NCBI RefSeq assembly: GCF_014837055.1
Contig: NZ_JACSPQ010000002.1
Location: 124,001-188,000, forward strand
Length of the DNA: 64,000 nucleotides
DNA from: Phocaeicola faecium
Lineage (GTDB): Bacteria; Bacteroidota; Bacteroidia; Bacteroidales; Bacteroidaceae
Direction: 5' to 3'
Made by a program: the position numbers and the translations under genes. Below are positions 40,920 to 49,364 of the stretch, in pieces. The notes under the pieces are model-generated. The model worked only from the letters and a program-made list of their open reading frames with translations. It was not told the DNA's origin and made no database searches. Positions within the stretch are counted from its first letter, which is position 1. Every line of letters starts with the position of its first letter.

Positions 40920-40934
40920 AATCAGTTTTCAGTG

Positions 40935-41870
40935 CTACTGACGGTTTGATGCCTTGATGTCCCACAGTGAAACATGCTCGTTACGGTATCGCGCCTCCGG
41001 ATTCTTCTCACCGTTTCTTACAAGCAGATTGCGTTCGCCTTTTGAAAACCCGATAGCTCTTTGCGGGCAGTTCTGTATGCAGGCGAAACAGAATTCGCAA
41101 TCGCCTTCCATTTTTACACCCTGTGAAGTCATTTTGTAGTTGCCCCTCGGACATACCTCTACACAAGCGGCACAACCGATACAGCGGTCGGTTACAACGA
41201 AATAATCCTGACAAAGCAGTTGGAAACCTTTTGCCGGGTCAAGTCCGGTCCGTTGCAGAAACTCCTGATGCTGCATCCGTTCTTCTTCCGTCACCGGTTC
41301 GTGCCACTTCCGTTTATGCGAAAGGTCTTCCGATATGCGCCGGAGGTTTGCAGGGATTCCCTTATCTATCTTTATCTGTTCATTCATGTCGAAATTGGGC
41401 AGCCAGTTGTCCACCATTATCATCGTGGTGATATAATCGAACGGATTGCCTGCCTCCTGCGAAATCCGCTGCCAAATCTCTGCAGCGTCGCATTTGCGGT
41501 TGCCGTACGTTAAGATGGCAAACTTATAAGATGCCTTCAGCTTCGCCTGCTTGATGAAGTTCCGTACCATATTGGGAGGCATGTGCCCATAGATGGGATA
41601 AACAACCCCGATTTCGTCGGCTTCGAAATAATACCTGCTTTGTTTGACCATTTGAGGGATGCTGAGTATTTCCGTCTCCTTGTCGGCAAGTTGGCGCGCC
41701 ACATACAGGCAGTTACCCGTTCCGGTGAAATACAGAATAATGCGTTTTCTCTGCACTTTATCGCAAGCCGTCAGTGTCGATACGCCGGTAAAACTCGCCG
41801 CCGTACCTGCCATCAGCAGCCCCATCCGTTTCAGTGCCTCTCTTCGTGTAATACCTTTTTCTTGTTTCAT
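40935..41870 (-). CDS. Exported EFR1-type flavodoxin-ferredoxin protein
   Basis: A 311-residue protein (from the ATG at 41870) with flavodoxin-like N-terminal half (RIILYFTGTGNCLYVARQL) and a C-terminal dicluster ferredoxin: CIGCAACVEVCP and CEFCFACIQNCP, each with four cysteines for a [4Fe-4S] cluster. The N-terminus ITRREALKRMGLLMAG followed by STLTAC looks like a twin-arginine signal with a lipobox, which would place a folded Fe-S/flavin protein outside the inner membrane. The start at 41870 is preferred over 41897 because a -7 box (TACTTTTG, complement of 41902-41909) would start transcription near 41896. Electron partner unknown. Confidence 0.8.
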   Translation of the reverse strand: MKQEKGITRREALKRMGLLMAGTAASFTGVSTLTACDKVQRKRIILYFTGTGNCLYVARQLADKETEILSIPQMVKQSRYYFEADEIGVVYPIYGHMPPNMVRNFIKQAKLKASYKFAILTYGNRKCDAAEIWQRISQEAGNPFDYITTMIMVDNWLPNFDMNEQIKIDKGIPANLRRISEDLSHKRKWHEPVTEEERMQHQEFLQRTGLDPAKGFQLLCQDYFVVTDRCIGCAACVEVCPRGNYKMTSQGVKMEGDCEFCFACIQNCPQRAIGFSKGERNLLVRNGEKNPEARYRNEHVSLWDIKASNRQ

Positions 41871-41901
41871 TTTATTCAATGGTATTTGATAATTCATATC
41901 A

Positions 41902-41909
41902 CAAAAGTA
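41902..41909 (-). promoter_or_regulatory. -7 box of the EFR1 gene
   Basis: Minus-strand TACTTTTG matches TAnnTTTG exactly. The predicted start near 41896 leaves a 25-nt leader before the ATG at 41870 and decides between two start codons. Confidence 0.4.
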
Positions 41910-42048
41910 GGAGACTGTGGCGTTACTTCGCTTATACAAAAAACTGATTATCATATATTTTTTACAGATGAGGCTGTAAGCATCCCGCATCTGTAAAAGT
42001 TATACTCTAATCTGTTATCAGGATAGTGCCGGCTTTCTGCCCATCGGC

Positions 42049-42056
42049 TAATTTTG
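42049..42056 (+). promoter_or_regulatory. -7 box of the flavodoxin lipoprotein gene
   Basis: TAATTTTG, exact match to TAnnTTTG. The start would be near 42062, 24 nt before the ATG at 42086; this excludes the in-frame start at 42026. Confidence 0.45.
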
Positions 42057-42085
42057 CATTATCAGGAACTAAAAAGAAAAAGATT

Positions 42086-42655
42086 ATGAGAAAGTTTTAT
42101 TTATTGGTATTGGCGGCATTAACCGTATGTTTTGTAACGTCTTGTCAAGACGATTTCAACCCGAATTATCCGGCTGATGAAGTGGAGTATGATGGCAATC
42201 GCCGGATATTGGTTGCCTATTTCTCACAGACCGGAAATACGGAACGCCTTGCCAACCAAATTGTGGAAGCCACAGGTGCCGACGTGTACCGCATTCAGCC
42301 CTCCGAGCCGTATGCCGTTAATCCATACGATGACAGCGACCGTATTCAGAATGAATCGTATAACGACCTCCGTCCGGGTGTGGCAAACCTGCCCACTGAT
42401 GTGGATGATTATGACGTTGTTTTTGTTGGTTCTCCCATTTGGTGGCATAATCCGGCAATGGTAGTCTGCACCTTTCTTGAGAATTATGATTTGGGCGGAA
42501 AGATAATCGTCCCCTTCTTTACATACGGCTCTACGGAATACCTTCAGCAGTCTGTCGAAAAGATACATGAAGTAACCCTGTCCGCTACCCACCTGCGAAC
42601 CTACTCAGGGGGTGACGTAGAAGAGTGGTTACGTACCATCCACATAATCAGATAA
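42086..42655 (+). CDS. Flavodoxin-domain lipoprotein
   Basis: A 189-residue protein with a lipoprotein signal (lipobox VTSC, Cys18) followed by an intact flavodoxin domain: ILVAYFSQTGNTERLANQI supplies the FMN phosphate loop (TGNT), then VDDYDVVFVGSPIWWHNPAMVV and the GGKIIVPFFTYGS strand-loop. Flavodoxins are normally cytoplasmic electron carriers; this one is predicted to be membrane-anchored outside the cytoplasm. It is next to the EFR1-type protein that also has an export signal, so the two may share electrons in the periplasm. Confidence 0.85.
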   Translation: MRKFYLLVLAALTVCFVTSCQDDFNPNYPADEVEYDGNRRILVAYFSQTGNTERLANQIVEATGADVYRIQPSEPYAVNPYDDSDRIQNESYNDLRPGVANLPTDVDDYDVVFVGSPIWWHNPAMVVCTFLENYDLGGKIIVPFFTYGSTEYLQQSVEKIHEVTLSATHLRTYSGGDVEEWLRTIHIIR

Positions 42656-42660
42656 TTTAC

Positions 42661-42756
42661 TTCACGAAAACACTACGGGTAGCGTTACTTGGTTCATGCG
42701 GATGCGTTACCTGATTCTACCTATAGAATTGGTTGACGGTATGGGTAGAATTTTTT
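42661..42756 (+). repeat. 96-bp CATGCGG intergenic repeat, copy E
   Basis: ACGAAAACACTACGGGTAGC, then TTCATGCGGATGCG, then TTCTACCTATAGAATTGG and ATGGGTAGAATTTTTT. It starts 6 bp after the flavodoxin lipoprotein stop codon. Confidence 0.65.
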
Positions 42757-42833
42757 ATCAGAGAAAAGGCATCTCTCGTCTCTTTCCTATATGCTTTCGC
42801 GCGTGATAACTGGGGGTGATGTCTTTTATTGAA

Positions 42834-42880
42834 ATATATTTTTACTTTTGCTGTGTTGTGTATAATATATTTTTACTTTT
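42834..42880 (+). promoter_or_regulatory. Tandem promoter segment of the tubulin-like operon
   Basis: The 17-bp string AATATATTTTTACTTTT occurs twice, 30 bp apart (42834-42850 and 42864-42880). The first copy contains the exact -7 box TACTTTTG, the second TACTTTTT. Either could drive the operon starting at 42981. Confidence 0.45.
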
Positions 42881-42980
42881 TGTCTAATTGTAAATCTATG
42901 GAAGAATAAAGTTGTTTCTCCCTATTTTATTGTGAGAATGGGGTGAATGAATTTTACCATAAATAAAATTATGAAAAACT

Positions 42981-43592
42981 ATGAATGCATTATTTAACAT
43001 TTTGACTTACTCCATGGGTAGTCTGCTATTAGGTATCATATTGACTATTGCGGGGATTGGTCTAATGTTTGTTTTTGTAAAATTGTGGTGGAAAGTGGAT
43101 ACATTTACCCCTATGAGTTTTATTTGCGGTTTTATTCTTTTCTTTTTTCTTGCTTTCCAATCTGTTTTGTTCTGTGGAGCTGTTACCATAAAATCGTATT
43201 GTGATGATATAGAAATAGCTATCAATCAAATTGTTGATAAAATACCTTTGAATAATAGATTTTCACAAGAAGATAGTCAACTTATTTTGAATCAAATAAG
43301 TGAAACATGGCCGTTGGTAGGATATTATGTTAATATGGCTGATTTTGAAGGACATACTCCAGCAACTATCGCTAAAGCAATGGCAGATGAACTGAGAAGT
43401 GTTATGAACTGGTTCATTCTTCGGCGTATAGGTTGGAGTTTGTTGTTCGTTTTTATTGGGGCTGTAGCTATAATAAAGAGTATATCCGGGCGTTATCAAA
43501 GCGGGCGCTCTTTATCAACTCGCCGTACTTATGGGGGACGTTCCGTCAGCCGTCCGAATAAACAGCGGGTCAATTATAGAAGACGAAGATAA
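42981..43592 (+). CDS. Three-helix membrane protein with Arg-rich tail (operon gene 1)
   Basis: A 203-residue inner-membrane protein with helices at about residues 13-35, 44-68 and 146-168. Between helices 2 and 3 lies a soluble domain of about 75 residues. The last 35 residues hold 11 arginines (ending YRRRR) and few acids, so this tail should be cytoplasmic and could bind acidic protein or nucleic acid. No family recognised. Only 32 bp separate it from the tubulin-like gene, so the two are very probably co-translated partners; it may anchor the filament protein to the membrane. Confidence 0.75.
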   Translation: MNALFNILTYSMGSLLLGIILTIAGIGLMFVFVKLWWKVDTFTPMSFICGFILFFFLAFQSVLFCGAVTIKSYCDDIEIAINQIVDKIPLNNRFSQEDSQLILNQISETWPLVGYYVNMADFEGHTPATIAKAMADELRSVMNWFILRRIGWSLLFVFIGAVAIIKSISGRYQSGRSLSTRRTYGGRSVSRPNKQRVNYRRRR

Positions 43593-43624
43593 ATACTTTG
43601 ATAGAATATATAAAACACAAAACA

Positions 43625-46600
43625 ATGGATAATATAAATTTTTGCGATCAAAACCACATTTTAGTAGGCTTAGGAGGTACGGGAGGAAAAATATTACGTG
43701 CTTTCAAAATGAGAATGTTTGAAGAGTTTCCTACACAGGAAGAGCGAAAAAAGCTACCGATTTCTTTGCTTTATATTGACTCTACTTATGAAATGATGCC
43801 GAAAGATGGAAAGGCTCGCCCTGATTTTCGTGTGATGGGGCAGGATGCTTCGTTTACTAACAATGAATTTTTGAACATCAAGGCAGTGGATGTAGAACAT
43901 ATATTGTCTCATATAAATAATTATCCGCCAGTAAAAGGAATCGTAAATAATGTAGAAGCAGTTAGGAGTGCTATCGGCTCTTTGGGACAAGCTGCTGGGC
44001 AGAAACGTCGTGCGGGACGTTTGTTATTTGCGGCCAATGCTATAGGTTATATAAATAGTTTGAGAGATGCTTTTGCACGCTGTGTGGATATTTCTGGCGA
44101 TTCATCATATAATAATATACATATATTTGCAGGATTAGCGGGTGGAACAGGCTCAGGAGCGGTTGTAGATGCGATTGTACAAGCAAGAAAGACGTATCCC
44201 AATGCTAAGATTTTAGTATATGTTATGATTCCTGAAATGGATCTTCCCAAAAGCGACATGGATCAAGGGAGGTATTACCAAAATGGCTATGCGGCAATGA
44301 ATGAACTTAATGCTTTGCAGGCTGGACGTTGGAATCCACACGATGTAATAGGAAAAGATGCCGCCCAACTTTTCAGCGTAAGAATTAAAGGAGTGGCCGA
44401 TGGTCTTACTGTATATAGCAATGTAAATGAAAATGGTCTTACGATAAATTCATTATCAGAATTACCGAAGATTGTAAGCGACTATGTATTTGCTCGTATT
44501 TTTTTCATCAATAAAGAAGATAAGGTAAATGATGATATGTTACGTGCTTTCAATTTTGAAAACATGGATGATTTTGCCTTTGAATATGATGAAACAGGCA
44601 TTGCGGATGAAAATAAAATTGTTCCGATTGCACGAACAAAAAAAATATGTTCTTTTGGCATTAAGCGTGTGATGTATCCCGAACTCCGCGTGTTGAAACA
44701 TATTACTTATACTGTGGGTGAAAGTATTCTATATCAGTTTAAGTATAATAACTGGAGAGAAAATCAAGGATTTACTAATGAAGAACGGAATAAAGATTAC
44801 CGCAAAGATTATTTGAATAAGGAGAAACTGGCTCAATGGATGCTTGATGATAACCATTTGACATTGGAGCAAAAAATTCTTGAATCGGATGCTGATTACT
44901 CTAAATTTAATGATTATTGGCATGATAAAGCTATAGGTTACGCTGCAGAGGCTCAAAAAGCAAGTTGTCCACTGAATGAGCTTGATAATATTATGGGCGA
45001 ATTTTACAGCAACCATTTCCGTGAAGATGGAGTAGAAAGTTTCTATCAGGGAAAAGAACGTGCAATACCTGAGATGGCTCGTGAGGTTCGTCATAAAATA
45101 GAGAATGATCTTTTTGAAAAATGGATGCTCGGTGATATTGCCATTGTAGAGTTACAGAAAATTTCTAAATTGTTACTCGAACGTATTGGTGAAATCCGTA
45201 TCGAGCTTGAAGCAAAATCGAAGGAAGAGAAGGAAAACTATGAGTTATGTGACCAAGATCGCATTGATAATGCACAAGAATGGAGTCGGCTTGGTATTTT
45301 ACAGCGTATGGTAAATGCAGGTGCACGACGTTATGCTGAGCATCAAGATATTCTGACAAGTTATTATACTTCGAAAACCATGTTGGTCGCATTAGAGTTC
45401 GCAAAGAAACTTGCTGCCAAAATATCTGTTGAATTAGGAAAGATGGATGCTGATATATCTGCTTTTGGCCAAAAAATTAATGAAGCCATAGAAGAAACAG
45501 AACGTCTTATTATGGCTCAGCGCAAAGTAAATAAAGGATTGGAAGACATGAAGGGTGCCATTATTGAAGTCAGTGAAGATGAAACCATGAGCGAATTTGA
45601 GATGGATGTTAAGACTGACAAAATTGAAATGCCTAATATTGCCCGCCAGCTACGCGAATCTATATTGTCTTTGAATGATTTTGTTAATTTTGGTGTTTTG
45701 GCTACAAGTATTAATGTGGAGGATATAAAAGATGCTTTTGATATCAAATTGACTCAAATCATAAAGGCCAAGCATGATGAAAAGACAGATAGCGATAAAA
45801 AAGTATTGGGACTTAATATACTTACTCAGTTGCAGCAAAAATTAAAAACTGACGATGATATTAAGGCTTTCGCTTCGAAAATTGTTAACCAAAGTGGAGT
45901 ATATCTTAAATTGAATAATGATCAAATTCAGTTACATCTAAGGAATAATGAAGGCAATTTGAGTCCTACTAATCCTGCCAGCATTAATAAGAAAACCATT
46001 TTGGTGTCTATACCTTCGCCCGATAAAAACGAAGGATTGAAACGTTTTGCGGATAAGTTGGAAGATGCGTTTAAAAACTCATTCAATCAAAGTACGGCTC
46101 GTACAACAATTAATATTAATCGGAATAGCCCACGTAAAGACGAGTTGTCCATTATTACTGTTGCCTATTGCTTCCCAATGCGTGCCATAAAATGGATGGA
46201 ACCATATAAGCAACGATATGAACAGTTTTTACATACAGGTAATCCTAATACCGATATGAGTAATGCCATTCTTTTACATAGCGAGGGTGACGGAAGTCAA
46301 TTACCTTCACTTTTTGCTGTTGAGAATGCCGAAGAGATCGTTGCTCAAAAACTGGCGAATCGACAGACTCAGCAAATGGCAAGTGTACAACCGCCAATAT
46401 CTTCACAGCCTATGGTAGGAGCTGCTGTGCCTCCTCCTCTCATTCCACAGCCGAACATTAGTCTATTTATGGCTGTTAATGGGCAACAATATGGACCGTA
46501 TAATTGGGATACATGTAAGCAAATGGTACAAAATGGGCAATTGGTGGCTCAAAGCATGGTCTGGATGGAAGGACTTTCGGCATGGACTCCTGCTGGGCAG

Positions 46601-46672
46601 GTACCTGTATTGCAAACCCTGTTTGCTCCTCCTGCTATGCCGACAATGCCTCCCTTGCCTCCGATGAAGTAA
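43625..46672 (+). CDS. Tubulin-superfamily protein with C-terminal GYF_2 domain (operon gene 2)
   Basis: A 1015-residue protein of the Tubulin_2-like group. A glycine-rich nucleotide loop, LVGLGGTGGKILRAFKMRM, starts at about residue 13, and the tubulin/FtsZ signature appears as AGGTGSG (Gly173-Gly178) after a predicted beta-strand (IHIFAGL), followed by ILVYVMIPEMD. A long helical region with coiled-coil potential (about 480-760) follows. After a Pro-rich linker, residues about 935-990 form a GYF_2 domain (GQQYGPYNWDTCKQMV...MVWMEGLSAWTPAGQVP), ending in another Pro-rich tail. GYF_2 domains bind proline-rich peptides, so the protein may bind its own tail or partners. ATG at 43625 is chosen over TTG at 43598. 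GTP binding and polymerisation are inferred from the family. Confidence 0.8.
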   Translation: MDNINFCDQNHILVGLGGTGGKILRAFKMRMFEEFPTQEERKKLPISLLYIDSTYEMMPKDGKARPDFRVMGQDASFTNNEFLNIKAVDVEHILSHINNYPPVKGIVNNVEAVRSAIGSLGQAAGQKRRAGRLLFAANAIGYINSLRDAFARCVDISGDSSYNNIHIFAGLAGGTGSGAVVDAIVQARKTYPNAKILVYVMIPEMDLPKSDMDQGRYYQNGYAAMNELNALQAGRWNPHDVIGKDAAQLFSVRIKGVADGLTVYSNVNENGLTINSLSELPKIVSDYVFARIFFINKEDKVNDDMLRAFNFENMDDFAFEYDETGIADENKIVPIARTKKICSFGIKRVMYPELRVLKHITYTVGESILYQFKYNNWRENQGFTNEERNKDYRKDYLNKEKLAQWMLDDNHLTLEQKILESDADYSKFNDYWHDKAIGYAAEAQKASCPLNELDNIMGEFYSNHFREDGVESFYQGKERAIPEMAREVRHKIENDLFEKWMLGDIAIVELQKISKLLLERIGEIRIELEAKSKEEKENYELCDQDRIDNAQEWSRLGILQRMVNAGARRYAEHQDILTSYYTSKTMLVALEFAKKLAAKISVELGKMDADISAFGQKINEAIEETERLIMAQRKVNKGLEDMKGAIIEVSEDETMSEFEMDVKTDKIEMPNIARQLRESILSLNDFVNFGVLATSINVEDIKDAFDIKLTQIIKAKHDEKTDSDKKVLGLNILTQLQQKLKTDDDIKAFASKIVNQSGVYLKLNNDQIQLHLRNNEGNLSPTNPASINKKTILVSIPSPDKNEGLKRFADKLEDAFKNSFNQSTARTTININRNSPRKDELSIITVAYCFPMRAIKWMEPYKQRYEQFLHTGNPNTDMSNAILLHSEGDGSQLPSLFAVENAEEIVAQKLANRQTQQMASVQPPISSQPMVGAAVPPPLIPQPNISLFMAVNGQQYGPYNWDTCKQMVQNGQLVAQSMVWMEGLSAWTPAGQVPVLQTLFAPPAMPTMPPLPPMK

Positions 46673-46872
46673 AAGCCTGTTTGACTTTTATTGGGCTTTA
46701 TAGCGATGCATTAAAATTCTATCAAATGAATGAGTAGGTCTTCTGAATAAGATCAATGAGTTTTTGCGACAGAATAGCGGCGGTTTTTTTAACGTTTTCA
46801 GTTGAACCGGAAAATTTGCAAGGTTCAAAGGGAATAAATGAATTAAAATTAAACTTTAAAACGATTGTAATC

Positions 46873-47544
46873 ATGAATAATAGAAATAGAGAAGAACGTA
46901 TACGTTTCAGATATGGAATTTGCTTAAACGAAGGGTGTTCTAAATGTAAATCAAAAGAAGTACAGAAAATACTTGCTCGTAAGGAGTTCGTATGTGAAGA
47001 GTGTGGAAAAGCGTTACGAGAATGCCCGCCTCCAACTACTTGGTGGGAACGTAACGGAAAGAAAGTTATAATCGGGGCTGTAGCTATCATTTTAGTTTGC
47101 CTTATAGTTGTTTATGTGGTGAGACCAAAGTCTCAAACGATAGTACCCCAAAAAGAACAGAAAGAAACTCCGGTAGACGTGACGAAAGATTCTGACGTTA
47201 TTAATACAATGGAATCTTCCGCTAAAGCTGTTGATACGATGCAACCCAAAGTAGAGGTAAGCGAAGATAAGGTTCAAGAAACTCCTGTATCTAAACAGCC
47301 GACTGTAATTGACGGATATGGCAAAGTGGATTTAGGGTATGGCATGTATGTAGGGGATTTGAAAAATGGGAAGCCTCACGGACACGGTACCATTACTTAT
47401 ACATCTTCACATAAAATCGTAGAATCAAAAGATTTTATTGCTAATCCCGGAGATAAATTTGAAGGTGATTTTCGTGAAGGACGTATTAGTAGTATCGGTT
47501 ATTGGTATCATGATAATGGAGAACAGACTGCTATAAAACCATGA
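46873..47544 (+). CDS. Zinc-ribbon / transmembrane / MORN-like protein (operon gene 3)
   Basis: A 223-residue protein (start 46873, MNNRNREE). The N-terminal 50 residues carry cysteines CLNEGCSKC ... CEECGKALRECPPP that look like a zinc ribbon in the cytoplasm. One transmembrane helix follows (about residues 63-85, VIIGAVAIILVCLIVVYVV), then a Thr/Glu-rich linker, then a C-terminal MORN-like repeat pair (YGMYVGDLKNGKPHGHGTITY and DKFEGDFREGRISSIGYW). It would link cytoplasm and periplasm. Its stop overlaps the next start by 4 bp (ATGA), which shows tight translational coupling. Confidence 0.75.
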   Translation: MNNRNREERIRFRYGICLNEGCSKCKSKEVQKILARKEFVCEECGKALRECPPPTTWWERNGKKVIIGAVAIILVCLIVVYVVRPKSQTIVPQKEQKETPVDVTKDSDVINTMESSAKAVDTMQPKVEVSEDKVQETPVSKQPTVIDGYGKVDLGYGMYVGDLKNGKPHGHGTITYTSSHKIVESKDFIANPGDKFEGDFREGRISSIGYWYHDNGEQTAIKP

Positions 47545-48653
47545 TTCAACGAAAAATAATATTGATAATGATGATGGCATACATTACGGGAATGTATGCC
47601 TCACCTTCATTTTATATTAAGCGTTTAAGTGTTATAGCAAAATCAATAGAACTTGTTCTTCCGGATACATTGAAACCTGCTCAGGATTATGACAATGTAT
47701 GGACTTATAAAGGACGAATGTTGAGAGTTAGAACTAATGATTTCGGAGATGTGGTACACATCGGTTATAAATTGTTTGACCATCAGTTAGCTTCGCATTA
47801 TACTCCAAGAGAAGCACTTGATTTTATAGAAAGGTATGCATTGGAACAAGATTTGGATATAGATAAGGAAGCACAAGAAAGGAAGAAACTTGCCGATAAT
47901 GTAAAATGTACGCAAGGAAGTCTTTCCATGTTGGCAAAAGTAACCCCTGATACTCCTGTTACTATTGATAAAATAGAACATCGTAAGTTTCGAGTGAAAT
48001 GGTCTTTGGGTGCACACGTATTAGAATTTTATTTTCCTGTTGATTATCAATCTATAATTGGCGCTAATACAATAGAATTAGAAGAAGTTTTTGAAAGAAA
48101 TATAAAAAGAGTGTTACCTATTATCGATGATAATTTGCTTGTTGATTGGGAAAATGTAAAAGTTGTACATTCAGGAAACTTGCTTATAGCTAACGAAGGT
48201 ACCTATTTGAATGATTCGATACGAAGCGATATTTTTCTTAAAGAGAATAGTGTCAAAAGAACGTTAATACTTGATTCTAAAATGCCTGTTTATTCTGTCA
48301 AGAACATTTTGCTTACTGGAGTTTTTCCAGATGAAATTCCACTTCGTCTTACGATAGATTGTTATGGTTACCGTAAAAAGCAGGTGGACGATATAAGTTT
48401 ACAACAGTTCATTGGCTTATGTCAGTTGGAAAAATGTGAAATGTATGTAGGAATTAAAACATATAACCCAGAAGAAATTACAGCTGTGGTGTTTGCTCTT
48501 AATCGAGAAATGGCTTATAATCACGTTTTAAGCGTACGGTTTCCGTTGGGCTTATTACAGGGAGAGTCTATTTCTGTTACAGGAACAGTATATACATATA
48601 TTCCACTTCAAAATGTTACGGAAAAATTTTTCACACAAGATTTAAATAATTAA
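47541..48653 (+). CDS. Exported protein of unknown function (operon gene 4)
   Basis: A 370-residue protein with an N-terminal signal peptide (about 1-20, IILIMMMAYITGMYASP). No domain is recognised. Residues 95-115 are strongly charged (DLDIDKEAQERKKLADN), and the remainder looks mixed alpha/beta. It overlaps the zinc-ribbon gene by 4 bp and is 6 bp from the next gene, so all belong to one operon. Confidence 0.7.
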   Translation: MIQRKIILIMMMAYITGMYASPSFYIKRLSVIAKSIELVLPDTLKPAQDYDNVWTYKGRMLRVRTNDFGDVVHIGYKLFDHQLASHYTPREALDFIERYALEQDLDIDKEAQERKKLADNVKCTQGSLSMLAKVTPDTPVTIDKIEHRKFRVKWSLGAHVLEFYFPVDYQSIIGANTIELEEVFERNIKRVLPIIDDNLLVDWENVKVVHSGNLLIANEGTYLNDSIRSDIFLKENSVKRTLILDSKMPVYSVKNILLTGVFPDEIPLRLTIDCYGYRKKQVDDISLQQFIGLCQLEKCEMYVGIKTYNPEEITAVVFALNREMAYNHVLSVRFPLGLLQGESISVTGTVYTYIPLQNVTEKFFTQDLNN

Positions 48654-48659
48654 TCTGTT

Positions 48660-49364
48660 ATGAAAATAGAAAGACTATTTGTTTTTATATTGGCTTGTTT
48701 ACCTTTAATGGGAATAATGGCTGACAATAATGAAGATGTCAAAAAGAAACTGAACAACATCAAGAAAAGTAGTCTCTACCTTTACGGAGAGGCTACGGCC
48801 GAAACAGAAGAAGAAGCCCGAGAATTAGCTGAAGAAATTTTATACGATGAAATTAATTCATGGGCGGCTGGCAAGAAGAAACTCCAAAATAGTGCCAATT
48901 TTGCTGTGAATAATACACAAACTTTATGGAGTATTATTTCGCTTCCCCGAGGGAATATGTTCCGCTCTTTTATTTATGTAAAGAAAAGTGATATTATTCC
49001 TGTAGAAAATTCGGAAGTTATTAGCAATACAAATGTTTATTCCGAGGATTCGGATGTGGAACCTTCATCAACTTCCGTAAAAAAAATACCGGAATGTGTC
49101 AGGATATTAATGCAATATACTGACTATTATCAGTTTGCTGAGCAGATAAAGCAAATGAAAGCCGAAGGAAAGATAAAAAATTACGCACGTTATGGACAGC
49201 TTGAAAATGGAGATGTTTGTTATTTGGCCATTTATAATAAAGCAGGAAAAGTGGTTGCAATTCTTTCCCCCGGAAAGCAAAGACGAAATATAGCTACAGG
49301 AAAAACTGATGGGATAATTAATTACAGTGGTCACGGAGCTATTGGATTTGAAGTAAATGAATAA
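48660..49364 (+). CDS. Exported LPP20-like domain protein (operon gene 5)
   Basis: A 234-residue protein with signal peptide (about 1-21). Residues about 38-110 (LYLYGEATAETEEEARELAEEIL...) resemble the LPP20/FlgT-type SHS2-like domain found in surface lipoproteins, though there is no lipobox here. The C-terminal part (about 130-234) has a YYQFAEQIKQMKAEGKIKNYARYG segment and a small beta-rich end. The TAA stop and the next ATG share a base (TAATG). Confidence 0.65.
   Translation: MKIERLFVFILACLPLMGIMADNNEDVKKKLNNIKKSSLYLYGEATAETEEEARELAEEILYDEINSWAAGKKKLQNSANFAVNNTQTLWSIISLPRGNMFRSFIYVKKSDIIPVENSEVISNTNVYSEDSDVEPSSTSVKKIPECVRILMQYTDYYQFAEQIKQMKAEGKIKNYARYGQLENGDVCYLAIYNKAGKVVAILSPGKQRRNIATGKTDGIINYSGHGAIGFEVNE

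Larger units (their letters stand above)
42656..42980. other. Intergenic region before the tubulin-like operon
   Basis: This 325-bp gap has repeat copy E (42661-42756) and a duplicated promoter-like segment (42834-42880). No ORF is seen. Confidence 0.5.

Noticed and set aside
43598..43624. TTG start for the tubulin-like gene
   Set aside because: An ATG 27 bp later gives the natural start just before the first beta-strand; the extra nine residues add nothing recognisable.
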